In this document: positions 46,209-58,799 of the stretch, piece after piece
Layout: every line of letters starts with the position of its first letter
Position numbering within the stretch: position 1 is the first letter of the stretch
NCBI RefSeq assembly: GCF_030704535.1
Contig: NC_081817.1
Span: 23,313,001 to 23,377,000 of the forward strand
Length of the DNA stretch: 64,000 nucleotides
From: Vitis vinifera
Lineage: Eukaryota > Streptophyta > Magnoliopsida > Vitales > Vitaceae
Reading direction: 5' to 3'
Made by a program: the position numbers and the translations under genes
Notes under the pieces: model-generated
The model's input: only the letters and a program-made list of their open reading frames with translations
Database searches by the model: none
Told to the model about the DNA's origin: nothing

Positions 46209-46567
46209 GGGTTTGTTTGACAATTGTTATTAAGAATAGTTTTATATTCTCTAGAATAAAATAATTAAAAAAATATGTTTGACAATAAAAAGTTGTTTTA
46301 TGCATTTTTTTTTGTTCTTAAGAACATAAGATAAGGTATTTTTAGATAATATTTTTTAATTTTTTTATTTGTTTTTTAAGAATCGTTTTAAAAAATAATT
46401 ATAAAACATGTAGAATGATTAAAAATTAAGCATAAAACATAAAAAATATTTTTAATACATATTTTAAAATATTAAAAATATGTTAAAAATATTTTAAGTT
46501 TTTAAACAGATTTTTATTTTATAAAACATTAAAGAATAATTTTTAAAAACCATTATTAAACAAACCC
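46209..46567. mobile_element. Tourist/Harbinger-like MITE, 359 bp, TTA target duplication
   Basis: The left end GGGTTTGTTTGACAATTG and the right end (other strand) GGGTTTGTTTAATAATGG form an inverted pair. TTA flanks both sides (46206-46208 and 46568-46570). A 3-bp TWA duplication with GGG ends fits the PIF/Harbinger group. AT-rich, non-coding. Confidence 0.6.
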
Positions 46568-46570
46568 TTA

Positions 46571-49500
46571 AATATAGGGATTATCTTATTTCTAACCCTA
46601 TTACATAAATATTTCTTTGAATTACTAAGACTTCATACATACTTGATGTAATGAGAGCGCTATAAGATTCTATATATAAAATATGTAATATGTTTCCACT
46701 TACATGAAATTCAATTTTTTTCTTCTTCTATTTTTTGAGTCGAAAAATGATATAAAAGGCTACTGTTAGCTCCTTGACTTGGATGAAACGATGCGAAGGG
46801 CCTCATAGATGGGCACCCTAGCCTATGGAGGGCTGAGGGCTTCCGTTGATTGTCCTCACACAGCCACGAAACGACACCATTTCTGATTCTCCATGTCTCC
46901 TCCTTTGGCCTTCAGGCATGCATAACTCCACAACTGACTAAGATAACAATTTTATCAAGTCTATGTCATCTCTGAACTCATAGAAAGACTCCAAACTTCT
47001 GATTGTCGGTGGAAACGAAATTTTCTGGGAAAGGGAGAAAGCAAAATGAAGTTAAATTCTTTAGTGAATAGTGGGCTAGCTGAGTCCTCTTCTCTCATTT
47101 GGCTTTTACTGAGAAAGTCACTGACAAACAAAGAAAAATGCATACAAATCCACTATTGAATAATGTGTGAAGATCAGTCCTCTTCTCATTTGGCTTTTAC
47201 TAAGAATAGGAGAGTTGATGACAAACAGCTGAGTTCAACAGGTTGGCATATTCAATGTACCTAGCTAGCTAGATATATAAGTGATAAACCCATGGATAAA
47301 AAACAAAAGTATTTCTTGATAATCATTTGGCTGAAGTATATAATAATATTTGGTGAATGTTTAATATAATTTTATTGTAAGGTGACATAAATAGTTAGAA
47401 ATGTTGAAAGAAATTTTTTGAAGAAGAATTGAAATTTTGAAAGTTTTCTTGAATTTCCTTAAAATTGAGTTCTCTCTCCCAACCTACATTTTTTCTTTAT
47501 ATTAAATATATATAATTTTTAAAAAATAGAAAATAATAACAGATCTTATATTATATATTAAATTTGACATAAGAAGGAGGACTTATCCTTAAAAATTGCT
47601 ATAAAAAATTTTAAAAATTGAAATGGTAATTTTTTAAATATTTATATTTATTTAAAAATAATTTTTAAAATTATTATTATTTTAAGGTAATTCTTTATAG
47701 AAGTTTGTTGTACTAATGGAGACTTTAATACAAACAATGTTAGTTTAAAATAATAATAATAATAATAATAATAAATAATCCACACAAAGATACACAATAT
47801 TTTAATGTGGTTTGATCAATCATACTTACATCCATGGATGAGAAAAAATCATTGCACTATAATAGAACCAAAAACAACTATTGGGTTCACAAAACATTTA
47901 ATGTTTCCTTATTCCTTGTATGTATACCTTGAACCACGAGCTTCTTCATTCCACCAGTATTTCCTATTCTCTCTCACATCTCTATCTACCATATACAATT
48001 TTTATAAGCTTGTCTCCATATCATAACCTTTCCTTCTCATGATTAACAATATTTATAGACATATTCCTTATTCTATAAAGAAACCTAATACTACAATAAC
48101 ATATCAAATTAAGAAATATTCTATACAATATTCTTAAGTGTATCATGGAGAGATGAAATATTGACTTAATGGAATTTGATCCAAGGTGGACATTGCTTAA
48201 GGGACTTGAGCCTAACTTGGGCTTGAGTCACTTAATCCAACCCACTTTGATCCCAATTAATTAATTAGCCTTATTGAATTTAAATTCATTAATTAACCTA
48301 ATCCAAAAAGATTGTTTGTAACATCCCGTTTAACCTTACATTTTTGCCATAACACTTGTATGCATACTTATGAATTACAAACCCATAACTCCATCAAACA
48401 AACGTGCCACCATGAATGAGGAGCTCAAACGGGGACTAATAGGACCTATAAGAAAATATTAGCTCTCTCATAATTTAATTCTAAAGTTGACTTAACATTC
48501 CACTATAGAGATTTAACTATACTCTAGTATTCTATAATATTACAAATGAAACAAAGCTTGGGTTTGTGATATACTTTCTACTACATGCAAATCCTCTTAT
48601 GAACTGGTGTCCATAATATAATAGGGTACATGTTATCATTCTTTAAAGATTATCTTTCCAATCCTTGAGTTACAAACTTATCTATTATATGATCAATTGA
48701 TATCCTCTAGTTCACAAAGAGTATATGTCAAATTCCACTTAAGGAATTGCTACGACCATATTTTTTCTTATTATATCTTTCAGATCACCTAAAAGGACAT
48801 GACATTCTATGAGATATCATGGTGCTTCTATTAAAAATACTTGTTGTCACAAACCTTCATTAATAGTAACTCAATCTATAGAGAATATATAACCACCTTA
48901 GGGTCTCACTTATAGGTCAAAACCACTGATGATGTTAACATAAATTCAATATACTCTCAAGGTGAGATTTCATGCAATTTAGTAGCTCGGTGAATCATGA
49001 CTACGTGATAGTTGATGTCATGATTCACCATAAGTTTTGTCCAATGTGTAACCATATATATTGGTGCACTCATCATGAGAAAACCATTTAAATGACCAAA
49101 ATAAGTCATCCTTCCAATAAGGAGATAGTGCATTATGGGTCTTTGTTGTCCTTGGCTCAAGTTCCTTGGTGACCCATTATTTTTATGGATTTATAGGCTT
49201 ATTATTTATATGGGTGCAAAAGAGTGTTTTGGTAAAAGCGTAATGCTACATAGGAAATTATGAATGGTCTTTATGAATTGGACTAATTAATTAATTGAAG
49301 TCCAATATGGATAGTTAATTAATTATAACAAGATGGGCTAGATTAAATGACTCCTTAGGGATTAAGGGTTAAGAAGTTTTAGTCATTCCATTATTCCAGA
49401 AAGAGAGAGTCCTAGCCTCCATCACCATAAGAGAGAAGTCCACCCTTCTCTAATGCCTAGTTTTGGGAGAGAGCCTTCAATGGAAGATTCATTGATTTGG

Positions 49501-50020
49501 AGATCCTTTTCATCAATTGGCCTAGATTTGGGACCATCTATATCAAAGGTAAAATTTTTTGAGCCCTTGATCTAAGTTTTTATGTTTAAATGCTTTTGTT
49601 GCCTTAGATTTAGTATCTCTAGGATGATAGATGCATGCACTCTTATGATCTAGAGCTCGTAATAGATTTATCTAGAATATTCTATCAAGAAGAACCTTAA
49701 TCTCGACACTTAATGTATTCCTTGAGTTAGACACTGAAGTGTTTTCTGGCTCATTCAATTTAAGATGTGGAATTTGATCTTATTTAGAATGAGAGTGCTT
49801 ATGGAATCTTTTCACTAATCGTTCTACTTTTGTGTTATCATCTTTCCAACTCATGCTACAACTACTTAGTTTAGATTTTCTCCAAATTAGCCTACTTGAC
49901 ATTCAATGAACTTATATATCCTCATTTCTCCCTAAGAAAGTTTTAAAACAACTCAAAGTCAAACATTTTTCCTTCATGCTCAAACAAAAGCTTGAATGAA
50001 GACAAAGACAAAGTAAGAAG
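46571..50020. other. Long spacer of old repeats, no gene seen
   Basis: An (AAT)n tract lies at 47748-47775. The segment 47800-49800 has more balanced composition ('acacaatattttaatgtggtttgatcaatc' and following), which looks like the non-coding remains of a retroelement, but no gag, RT or integrase frame survives. No RNA gene seen. Confidence 0.4.
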
Positions 50021-50027
50021 GGGTGGT

Positions 50028-50047
50028 GGGGGGGGGGGGGGGGGGGG
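50028..50047. repeat. Poly-G tract of 20 in a G-rich island
   Basis: Twenty consecutive G (50028-50047) flanked by GGTGGTGGGG-type sequence (50021-50060). It could form a G-quadruplex on the plus strand. Run length may include sequencing error. Confidence 0.85.
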
Positions 50048-50650
50048 TGGTGGGGAGGTGGACGTTAATTCGAATTTTTAAAAATGAAAAAAAAAAAACT
50101 TAACAAAGAGTGAACACCCTTATTGGAGAAGAAGGCTTGCCATTGAAATTAGTTTACAGAAACTAGAATACAAGAATAAAAACACAAGAACTACCCTAAG
50201 GCTACTAAATGGAAACCCAAAAAAATAAAAATGGTATATTTAAAACTATCTAGAAAAGACAAAACTTCTCATGAAGTTAGAAATGCCTTCAAATTATGAG
50301 ATTTCAATGTATTAATAAAGAAAACTCATAGTAAATGCTTAGTCACACAAAGACAACACCAAAATAGATGAAGATGTTAGAGGAAAAATAAAATATTAAA
50401 AGCACTCTTCTGACATAGAAATAGGGTTCATATCTTATTAAATCTTGGTCATATATGGGAAAGTATGAAATGCCATGCAATGATTAACATGGTAGTAACA
50501 TAAAACTTTATAACTATTAAAGTGACTAACTCATGTATACTTCCTAAGAGTCTAATTTTTAATTTTCCCATGTATTTCTATTTGAGAAATATCATAAAAG
50601 AGGGCCATTGAAAGGTTCAATAAAGCTATATGGTAGCTTATCATAGGCTA

Positions 50651-50933
50651 AGGTGGTATTTGTTTTTTTTTTTTACTTAATTTTAAATAGAACTTTAATG
50701 TTTTATAATGTTAAGTATTAGGTTATTTGTTTTTGTAATATTTTATTTCTATTAAATATTAAAAAGTAAAAAAAAAATCAATATGTTGCTTTTTCCATTT
50801 AGAAAAACCCAAATATTTTGGTTTTTTCTATTCAATAAAAAAATTATAATAAGTCATAAAAAATAGAAAAACAAACAACTTAAAATCTGAAAGTAAATTG
50901 CTTTCAATAAAAAGTTAAAAAAACAAACACCCT
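50651..50933. mobile_element. MITE-like element
   Basis: The left end GGTGGTATTTGTTTTTTTTT and the right end (other strand) GAGGGTGTTTGTTTTTTTAA are imperfect inverted repeats; the interior is AT-rich. Target duplication not resolved. Confidence 0.45.
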
Positions 50934-52020
50934 CAAAGTCTAACTTACAATTGACCTAGCATCAAAGGTTGGCCAAGCCTAAAATGCAATTATGACTAGA
51001 TAAAGTAACCAAATGGGGCAGACCAATGTTAGATAAAGTAACCATAGTCAAATATGTGGTCCCAAGGAAATGTTACAACTTTTGTCAATAATGGAGTAGT
51101 ACCATGATTGATAAATCATGGCTAATTTTGCAAATAGTGAGTTGTTAGTCTCAATTAAAGGCATGTTTCATTCTCATTTCACATAAACAACCTATATGTC
51201 AAACCAGAAAAAGAAATTGGTGTTTGGGCTTTCCACTATTACTTATTCTTCTACCTCTTTCTCAAAGAGGTGCTACCACCAATTATCTTGGGAGAGGTTC
51301 TTGGATGATTCAACTTATTCCTTAAGGTTAATTTGTGTTAAAGTGTTGTTAGATTCATTACTCCAATAAAGATATATATCCTATCTAAAATTTGCATTTC
51401 AAAACAAATTAAAGATAAGTCTATAGTAAACAAAAGTGAAATAATTGTTATAAAGAAACCAAATAATCCTATGTTGGTATTAGCACCCATGGTGATATGA
51501 GATTACATTAGTGAACAAATTTGGTCATTCTAAGTGGAAAGGAAAACCTAATTTTATTTAGAAATAATTTTGAAGTCAAAGTAAGTTAGATAGCATGTGA
51601 AGATGAACAATTCAAAGCCCTTTGAAAATTAATGGACATAATAATATAGCAGTTGCAAAACTTGAATGTGAAGATTAAAGGAAATATTAACAATTTCAAA
51701 ACATTTAATGAAGTAAAATTAATGATACAATTAATCCATTAATAATATAAGGAAGATTGGTATTTTATAAATACAAGTAGATAAACATTGGACAGTTTTA
51801 TAGTTATTGCTAATCTATCATTAATGCATTAGGGACGAATGAAGCCAAACTAAAATATTAAATACTACTAAAACTTTTTTTCTAAGGTAAGAATATAAAA
51901 TTGAAGTAATTACAAAACACCTTTAGTTTGTGTTGTTATGTACTCTCATAATTTGAGGGTAAAATTAATATAACAACTTCTCAACTAAGTATTTATTTCT
52001 CCATGTAGCATGAATGAAAA
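50934..52020. other. Spacer upstream of the EF-hand gene, no gene seen
   Basis: No repeat or frame recognised. A TATATATA stretch near 52029-52037 could be the TATA box of the following gene. Confidence 0.45.
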
Positions 52021-52097
52021 CCAAGCATATATATACATCTAATCCTATTCCTCTGTTACTATAGACTCAGATTGTCCATTTTTTCAAGTCTTTTCAA

Positions 52098-52616
52098 ATG
52101 TTTTTCTTCAATACTATTTTGATTACTTGTGTTTTCTTTTTTGGAACCATGAGTATGAAATTCAATAAGTGCCTTTTTGGTCACAAGAAGAAAAACAATT
52201 CTAAAGCCAATTCTACTTTTCAAAGCGATGAAGCGTCATCGTTTTCTATTAATGTGACAAGCATGATCCAAGAGCTTGAAAGAGTGTCCAAACAGTTAAA
52301 CTACTCTGATCTTGAGTTGAAGAAAGAAGAGGCTAGTGTTTCATCATCTAAATGTGATGATCCAAAGAACCAAGCTTTGGAGAAGCTAGAGTTCATCTTA
52401 TCGACAGAATTCAAGGTTGACAAAAATGGGTTTATCTCTGCAGAGGAGATCTTGAGGGTGATGAGGAAAAGAGGTCGTGAGTATTTGATCAAAGAGTGTG
52501 AGAATATCATCAGAAACTTGGACCCAAACGCAAATGGTATGATTAAGTTTGAAGAGTTTAAGCGCAAACTTATGGCTCTTGGTTCGTATGTTGTTGAAGT
52601 TTTGAAAAATCCATAG
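52098..52616 (+). CDS. EF-hand calmodulin-like (CML) protein
   Basis: 172 residues from the first ATG; alternative in-frame starts are at 52149 and 52155, which would remove a hydrophobic N-terminus (residues 2-16) that may be a membrane anchor or signal segment. Two EF-hand loops lie near the C-terminus. The first, KVDKNGFISAEE (about residues 110-121), lacks the Asp at loop position 1. The second, DPNANGMIKFEE (about 146-157), has Asp1, Asn3, Asn5, Gly6, Ile8 and Glu12 and should bind calcium. The middle is charged with no domain. Only one EF pair remains, against four hands in calmodulin, as in many short plant CML proteins. A TATATATA stretch about 65 bases upstream and AATAAA at 52666-52671 support a transcription unit. 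It is probably a calcium sensor; the partner is unknown. Confidence 0.78.
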   Translation: MFFFNTILITCVFFFGTMSMKFNKCLFGHKKKNNSKANSTFQSDEASSFSINVTSMIQELERVSKQLNYSDLELKKEEASVSSSKCDDPKNQALEKLEFILSTEFKVDKNGFISAEEILRVMRKRGREYLIKECENIIRNLDPNANGMIKFEEFKRKLMALGSYVVEVLKNP

Positions 52617-52920
52617 CTAAATCTTCGCTACCGATAGGAATTGTCAAACATTGAGACTTCTTATCAATAAAAATGTGATAATAAAGTTGCTATTGTCATT
52701 AGTGTTGTTGTTTTTTTTAATCATTTGATTATGATTAGTTTAATCTAACTAAATATAAAAACATTTTTGTGTAATTTATTATTGTTATTATTATTAATTA
52801 TGATTTTAGAATTTTATTTAATTTTGCATAAATTTTACCATAAAAATTATGAGAAAATATATCCTTATTAATTTATTAACTCGGAGAAAATAAAATAGTA
52901 TTGATCATAAATTTAAATCA

Positions 52921-53273
52921 TGTTACAACTGAAGTAATGAATGCCACCACATTAATTATAATAAATGTAAATTAAATATTATTTATAACTTCCATTAATA
53001 CTCGTCAATGGAAACCATTAATGTTAATTATGAGTTTCATTAATATCCATTAATGGAATAATAATGGAAGCCATTTGGAAAACCTATAAAAAGGCTTCCC
53101 ACCCCTTGTAATATGTATTCCCTAAGCAAGAAAGAAATTTCTTTCTCTCATTCTCTCAACTTTCTCAAATTTCTTTTGTGATTTCTTCTTCCCTATTATA
53201 TATTATTATCAAAATAATATATAATTTATCTCTACTACTTTATTTGTGTTCCATTTATCCTTATTTTACAACA
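52921..53273 (+). repeat. Probable 5' LTR of the Copia element
   Basis: Starts TGTTACAACT and ends TTTTACAACA, giving the TGTT/AACA inverted ends. It contains CCTATAAAAAGGC (TATA) at about 53083-53095 and a pyrimidine-rich leader. TATTATCAACACG follows immediately, at the usual place of a primer-binding site. The matching 3' LTR is not in the window, so the borders are inferred. Confidence 0.6.
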
Positions 53274-53509
53274 TATTATCAACACGAATTGCTTTGAAGG
53301 TAATTCTTATATCTTAAACTTGAAGTTATTTATATATATAATAAAATTTTATATATTTATATTATTGTTGATTTGTTTTGTTGCATATTGTTAAAAGTTA
53401 TAAACAAATTATTTGATTTTGTTTATAATCAAAGTTATACTAATGCTATCAATTTATTATAACTGATTATAATAATGTTGTTTTGTCATATATCTGAAGT
53501 TATTTGACA

Positions 53510-55255
53510 ATGTTGAATCTCACAAAACTTGAATTTGTGGCACTTGACATTTCGAGAAAGAACTATCTATCTTGGATCCTTGATGCTGAAATACATTTTG
53601 ATGCAATGAATCTTGGAGCTACGATCAAAGAAGGAAATCAAACATCCCTGCAGGATTGTGTAAAAGCATTTATTTTCCTTTGACATCACCTTCATGAAGG
53701 TTTAAAAAATGAGTATCTTATGGTAAAAAACCCTTTTACTCTATGGAGTAATTTGAAAAAATATATATGACCACTAGAAAACTGTGATTCTCTCAAAAGC
53801 TCGATATGATTGGATGCACTTGAGGTTGCAAGATTTTAAAACTATTAGTGAATATAAGTCCACACTTTTCAAAATCAACTCTCAATTAAAGTTGTGTGAA
53901 GAAAAAAATCACAGAAAAAGACATGATAGAGAAAACTTTTACTACCTTTCATGCCTCGAATGTGCTCCTGTAGCAACAATATCGAGAGCATAGATTTACA
54001 AATTATTCTAAATTAATATCATGTCTTCTTGTTGCTAAACTAAATAATGAGCTTTTGATGAGAAATCACCAGTCTCGTCCCACTGGATTTGAACCATTCC
54101 TTGAAGTGAATACAATATTGTCCCAAACTTGTGGACGTAGACAAGGACGAGGATGGGGACGTGGTTGTGGTCGTGGAAAAAATCCCCGATACCATGTTTC
54201 TTATAGTAATAATTCATCAAATTCTCAGAAAAGAAAAGCCTCATTGCACCATCAGAAGTGGAATAATATTGAGGCAAAACAAGAAAATGGGAAGTGTTTA
54301 CAAGATAAACCTCCTAAGAACCATGAGAATGATTGTTATATATGTGGTATGAAAGAGTATTGGTCGCATACCTGTCGTATGCCCAAACATTTGGTCGATC
54401 TTTACCAAGCATTAATAAAAGCAAAAAGAAAAGAAATGGAGATGAACTTTACCGATAGTGATGGATTGGACCTAACCTACCATGACATTGATTTCTTTGG
54501 AGGTCTCAATGAAAAAACAGACCATTTAATAAATGATGAGAAGATTAACATTGATTAATGTTACTTCATATATCAAATAATATAGAGTTATGTCTTATAT
54601 TTACATTTGATTTTATTTTGTTATTTACATTATGCCTTGTTTTTTTTTTAATATTAGTTATATCTAAAATCCATGTGTTATTTGGTCTCAAGATGAATGA
54701 GGATGATGTATGTCTCGCAAATTGTGGAACCACACACACAATTCTTCAAGATAAAAGATATTTCCTTGAAATGACATTAATAAAAGCTAATGTAAGTACC
54801 ATATCTGGTACTACAAACTTAGTTGAAGGCTTTGGAAGAGCAAACACAACGCTACCAAATCGAACTAGATTCCATATAAATGACGCTTTATATTCTAGCA
54901 AATCCAAAAGAAATTTGCTCAATTTTAAAGATATCCGTAGAAATGGATATCATATTGAAACTATGAATGAAGATAATGTAGAATATCTTTACATTAATTC
55001 CATTACATCTGGCCAAAAGCTTATAATGGAAAAACTCTCAGCTTTCTCATCTGGGTTGTATCATACAACTATAAACCCTATTGAATCATATGTTGTTATG
55101 AATCAGAAGTTCAACAACCCAAAAGTTTTCATCCTTTGGTATGACAGACTAGGTTACCCAAGGTCTTCAATGATGCGTCAAATAATTGAACACTCACATT
55201 AGCATCCATTAAAGAACCAGAAGATTCTTTTGCCCAATGAATACTCATGTGCTGC
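53510..55255 (+). pseudogene. Decayed Ty1/Copia gag-pol (gag, zinc knuckle, protease-like and pre-integrase parts)
   Basis: The gag start MLNLTKLEFVALDISRKNYL at 53510 hits a stop at about 53683; gag continues in pieces to 54558. The zinc knuckle CYICGMKEYWSHTC (about 54334-54375) has Tyr in place of the conserved His. The next frame (54558-55202) carries a protease-like segment (LANCGTTHTIL, with Asn where the catalytic Asp is expected) and the GAG-pre-integrase motif WYDRLGYPRSSMMRQIIEHSH. It is cut at 55255 by the gypsy LTR. Integrase and RT, if kept, lie beyond the window. Not functional. Confidence 0.85.
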
Positions 55256-57425
55256 TGTGGACCTGCATTTTTCACGTGTGCCCCTACTCAATCGGTCAGA
55301 CTCGCTTTTATTTGGTGAAAAATTAATTTTTAGAAAATTCTGAGTCACCACTTATTTTATTTTATTTTAAAGGGAAAATAAAACAAGAAATAAAACCCTA
55401 AAAAAATGACTCCACATTTTTGGAAAAACGTGTCTCGAAAAACCCGAGTCTAGGTCCGGGGATCAGGTTACCTATTGGGTAGGTACCTCTAAAAGGTAGC
55501 ACTCCCCTAAGCCATACAAAGGTCTTTATTGACTAAGTTAAGAGAAATGTGACAATCAATTGATTAATTGAGGATATCTAGGTAGACTAAGGTGACTTAA
55601 AAAAAACTAGCATGCCAAACAAGATCAAATCATAATAAAGTAGAGTTAGGATGCGTACCCGAACCGTTTCTCAAGCGCTATCATAAAACATCAGAGTTAG
55701 TATAGAAATATAACACACGACATGTCTTTAATCATAGCGAATCAAGCATACATCTAAGCACCTAAGGATCATATCAAGCATAAATAAGGCTCACAACAAC
55801 ATGCATGTTCATGAAATCCCGAAAAGTAAAGATAGTGAGCATACCTGGATAGCATGCATAATTTATAAGATTCCTCCAAAAAGGCTAGAGTGGTTAGGAC
55901 AAGTATATATCATATAATATCTTTATTATGTCTAATATATAGTACCAAATCCAAAAGTGAACCAAGGTAAGTCAAATGACTCCAAAAGCAGATAACAAAT
56001 TCAAGCAAGTACTAAGTCATCAACATGCATATGGTAAAGGGAGCATCACAAAACAATTGCTAAAAAATGTCTTGGAGTGGAATTTAATCACAAAAATTTC
56101 TGGAAGCAACTCCTACATATATAAAACAAGATACCAAAATCCAAACACTCATTCGAATGAAAAATTGTAGCAAAGACACTCAAAAGTTCCAGAAGGTCTA
56201 GATTAGGTAAAAAAATATGTGACATGCATAAACGAATTTTTTAAAAATAATAAGACATCACATAAATTCGTACAAAAAAAAATCACATACATCGTTCAAG
56301 GTATCTATATCACAAGGAAAATAAATTTAGGGTCAGGTAGTACTCAAAAATACTTTTAAAACCCTCCAACTTAATCAGATGTCTAGATTCCATCATGCAC
56401 AGTGGGTACAACTTTGAAAACTCATATCTCCCTCAAAGAGGCATATTTTTTAATATTTTATATGTTTAAAATCAATTTCAAAAATCCTAGAATTGAGGAA
56501 AAATATTGAATCAAATATAAAAAGTCGTTTGGTATTTTATTTTTACAAAAAGATCTTGGGTGTCTAGAACTGGGTGAAAGCGGAGCCCCCCTAAAGCTCA
56601 TTTATATCTTCTATTCCAGAATGGATTTCTAACTCAAACAAACTTTAAATTCAAGTTCAAGAAGTGAGGAAAATCATTCAAGTTTTGGAGAATTTTGAAA
56701 AAAAACATTTCAAAGTTGCTAAAATGAATTTTAAATCTAAAGGGTTAGTGGCTGAGTGAAAACTGGTAGCAAGGAAAAGTTTTGAAAAAGTTTCTTATGT
56801 AGGGGTTTCACTAATTCCATATGTATGCAACCATTTTAATCCTTTTTTTCCTCCAAAAATATTTTTCTTACCTTCTTTAACTGCACATGCCTTAGTGAGA
56901 GTTGAACGACAACCCTCATTCTCTTGTCAAACAATAAAAACGAAACTAAAAAGAATAAAACCAAAAAAGAGTTAGCAATGTTGCAACATATAAAAGAATA
57001 AAGTAAAATGAAATAAATAAATAAATAAAGTAAAACAAAATAATTAAATAAAATGAAATAAAATGGTCAATCCTATGCGGGCCATGCAGGTCATTACGAC
57101 TATGTGAGTCATGCAAGAAACGTTAAAAAAGTCTAATAGGCCAAGTGTGCCTAAGAGGGCTTAGGTTAACCTAAACGGGCCTAGGGTGAGACAAGGTGGG
57201 CCTAACTAAGTCTAACCTAAAGTGCACCTAAGTGAAGCCCAATCTAAACTTGAAGGGCAGCCAAGGTCATAATGTGGAGCTGGATAAACCCTTCAACCAA
57301 AGTCCCCAAAGTGGCTCAGAAAAAGGTAAGCAGTATGAGTAGCAATAGGGCACCAAGGAACTACTGTGGAGCACTGGAAGTGAACTTAAAGACATGTGCT
57401 AAAGGGACAAAATGGAGGGTCTACA
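55256..57425 (-). repeat. 3' LTR (minus orientation) of a Tat/Ogre-type gypsy element, about 2.17 kb
   Basis: On the minus strand it starts TGTAGACCC at 57425 and ends GGTCCACA at 55256, giving TG...CA borders and near-inverted ends. It is immediately preceded in the element by a polypurine tract. It interrupts the Copia coding sequence; 55251-55255 (GCTGC) is the candidate target duplication, whose partner should lie beyond 64000. Confidence 0.78.
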
Positions 57426-57440
57426 AATATGCCCCTCTTT
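57426..57440 (-). other. Polypurine tract of the gypsy element
   Basis: AAAGAGGGGCATATT on the minus strand abuts the LTR start TGTAG, as expected for the plus-strand primer. Confidence 0.7.
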
Positions 57441-57649
57441 GGTAGAGATCACGAGTGTAAGGAATGTAAGTTGAAATACGAATAATGAGTGAAACGAAGT
57501 GAACTGTATTGAAGAACTAAAGAAGGACCAGAGATTTTGTCCTAGCACATGACGAGAGTAAGGTCGGAACATGGGGCTGTAACAACAAGGATGGAACAAC
57601 TCTACGTGGAGGGGGATGGTAGTAAAGAGAGAAAGGTATGTGATGAGTA

Positions 57650-58345
57650 ACACAAAGATGGAAATAGGTGAAAATGATAACTCAAAGTCATGGATGAGAT
57701 GAATAACTATAGGTCATGGACAAGATGAATGACTTTGGGTCAGAAATAGAATAAATGACTCTGGGTCGTGAGCTCAGGGCTCTAAATGCTAAGAATGACT
57801 TTGGGTCATAAATGAAGTGAACGACTCCTGGTCGTGAGTTTAGGGCTCTAAATAGAAAGAATGACTCTGGTTCATAAATGAGAAAAATGACTTTGGGTCA
57901 TGAGCTCAGGGCTCTAAATAGAAAGAATGACTCTGGGTCATAAATAAGAAGAATGACTCTGGGTCATGAGCTTAGGGCTCTAAATGGATAGTCGATCAAG
58001 ATGCTTTCCGGCTTATGATGCCGGGTCGAGGCCACTCGCAAGTGGCTAGAATAATGAAAACGAAACATCTTGGGGATGTGAATGATGCAAATGACTCCGG
58101 GTCGTGAGCTTAGGGCTCGAAAAGCTGTGAATGACTCTGGGTCATCATGCAATGAGTAACTCAAGGTTACGATGAATAGCTCAGGGCTACGTGAACATGA
58201 ATGACTTTGGGCCATGATGGAATGGGTAACTCAAGGTTACGATGAATAGCTCAGGGCTATGGATGGAATGAATGACTCTGGGTCATGATGCAATGAGTAA
58301 CTCAGGGTTACAATGGATAGCTCAGGGCTATAAGCTCCGGGCTAT
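57650..58345. repeat. Tandem repeats, 'gaatgactctgggtcat' type
   Basis: Diverged units containing GAATGACTCTGGGTCATAA and GAGCTCAGGGCTCTAAAT alternate, and later GAGTAACTCAGGGTTAC and GGATAGCTCAGGGCTA. Units are roughly 30-65 bases. This is the 3' untranslated region of the gypsy element, where Tat/Ogre elements typically carry tandem arrays. Confidence 0.8.
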
Positions 58346-58439
58346 ATGACTGATCGACTAGAAGAAGAGTGCGATACGCAAACTCCAGGTCAAACCACTC
58401 ATGGGCAACCAAATGATGAAAGCTCAGCTTAGGGTTGGA

Positions 58440-58795
58440 AAGACTCCGGGTCTTAAGGAAATGATAGCTCAAGGCTACCAGGCTCAGGGCCTAAGAGAAG
58501 AAAGATAGTTCAGGGCTATAAGACTCAGGGTCTAGAAGAAAAGGATAGCTCAAGGCTATAAGACTCAGGGTCTAGAAAGAATGAATAACTCAGGGTTACG
58601 AGACTTAGGGCCTAGAAAGAGTGGATAGCTTAGGGTTATAAGATTCAGGGTCTAGAAGGAAGAGATAGCTCAAGGCTATAAGACTCAGGGTCTAGAAGGA
58701 ATGGATAGCTTAGGGCTAAAAGACTCAGGTTCTAGAAGGAGTGGATAGCTCAGGGATATGAGGCTCAGGGCCTAGAAGGAATAGATAAAGAAAAC
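58440..58795. repeat. Tandem array of about nine 39-bp units
   Basis: Unit of the type GGATAGCTCAGGGCTATAAG + ACTCAGGGTCTAGAAGGAAT. It is a second array within the gypsy 3' region, more homogeneous than the first. Confidence 0.85.
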
Positions 58796-58799
58796 CAAC

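Noticed and set aside
52301-52567. 88-codon minus-strand frame inside the EF-hand gene
   Set aside because: Antisense shadow of the EF-hand coding sequence.
57964-58215. Minus-strand frame in the gypsy 3' region
   Set aside because: Translation of tandem repeats; repeated peptide segments with no domain.
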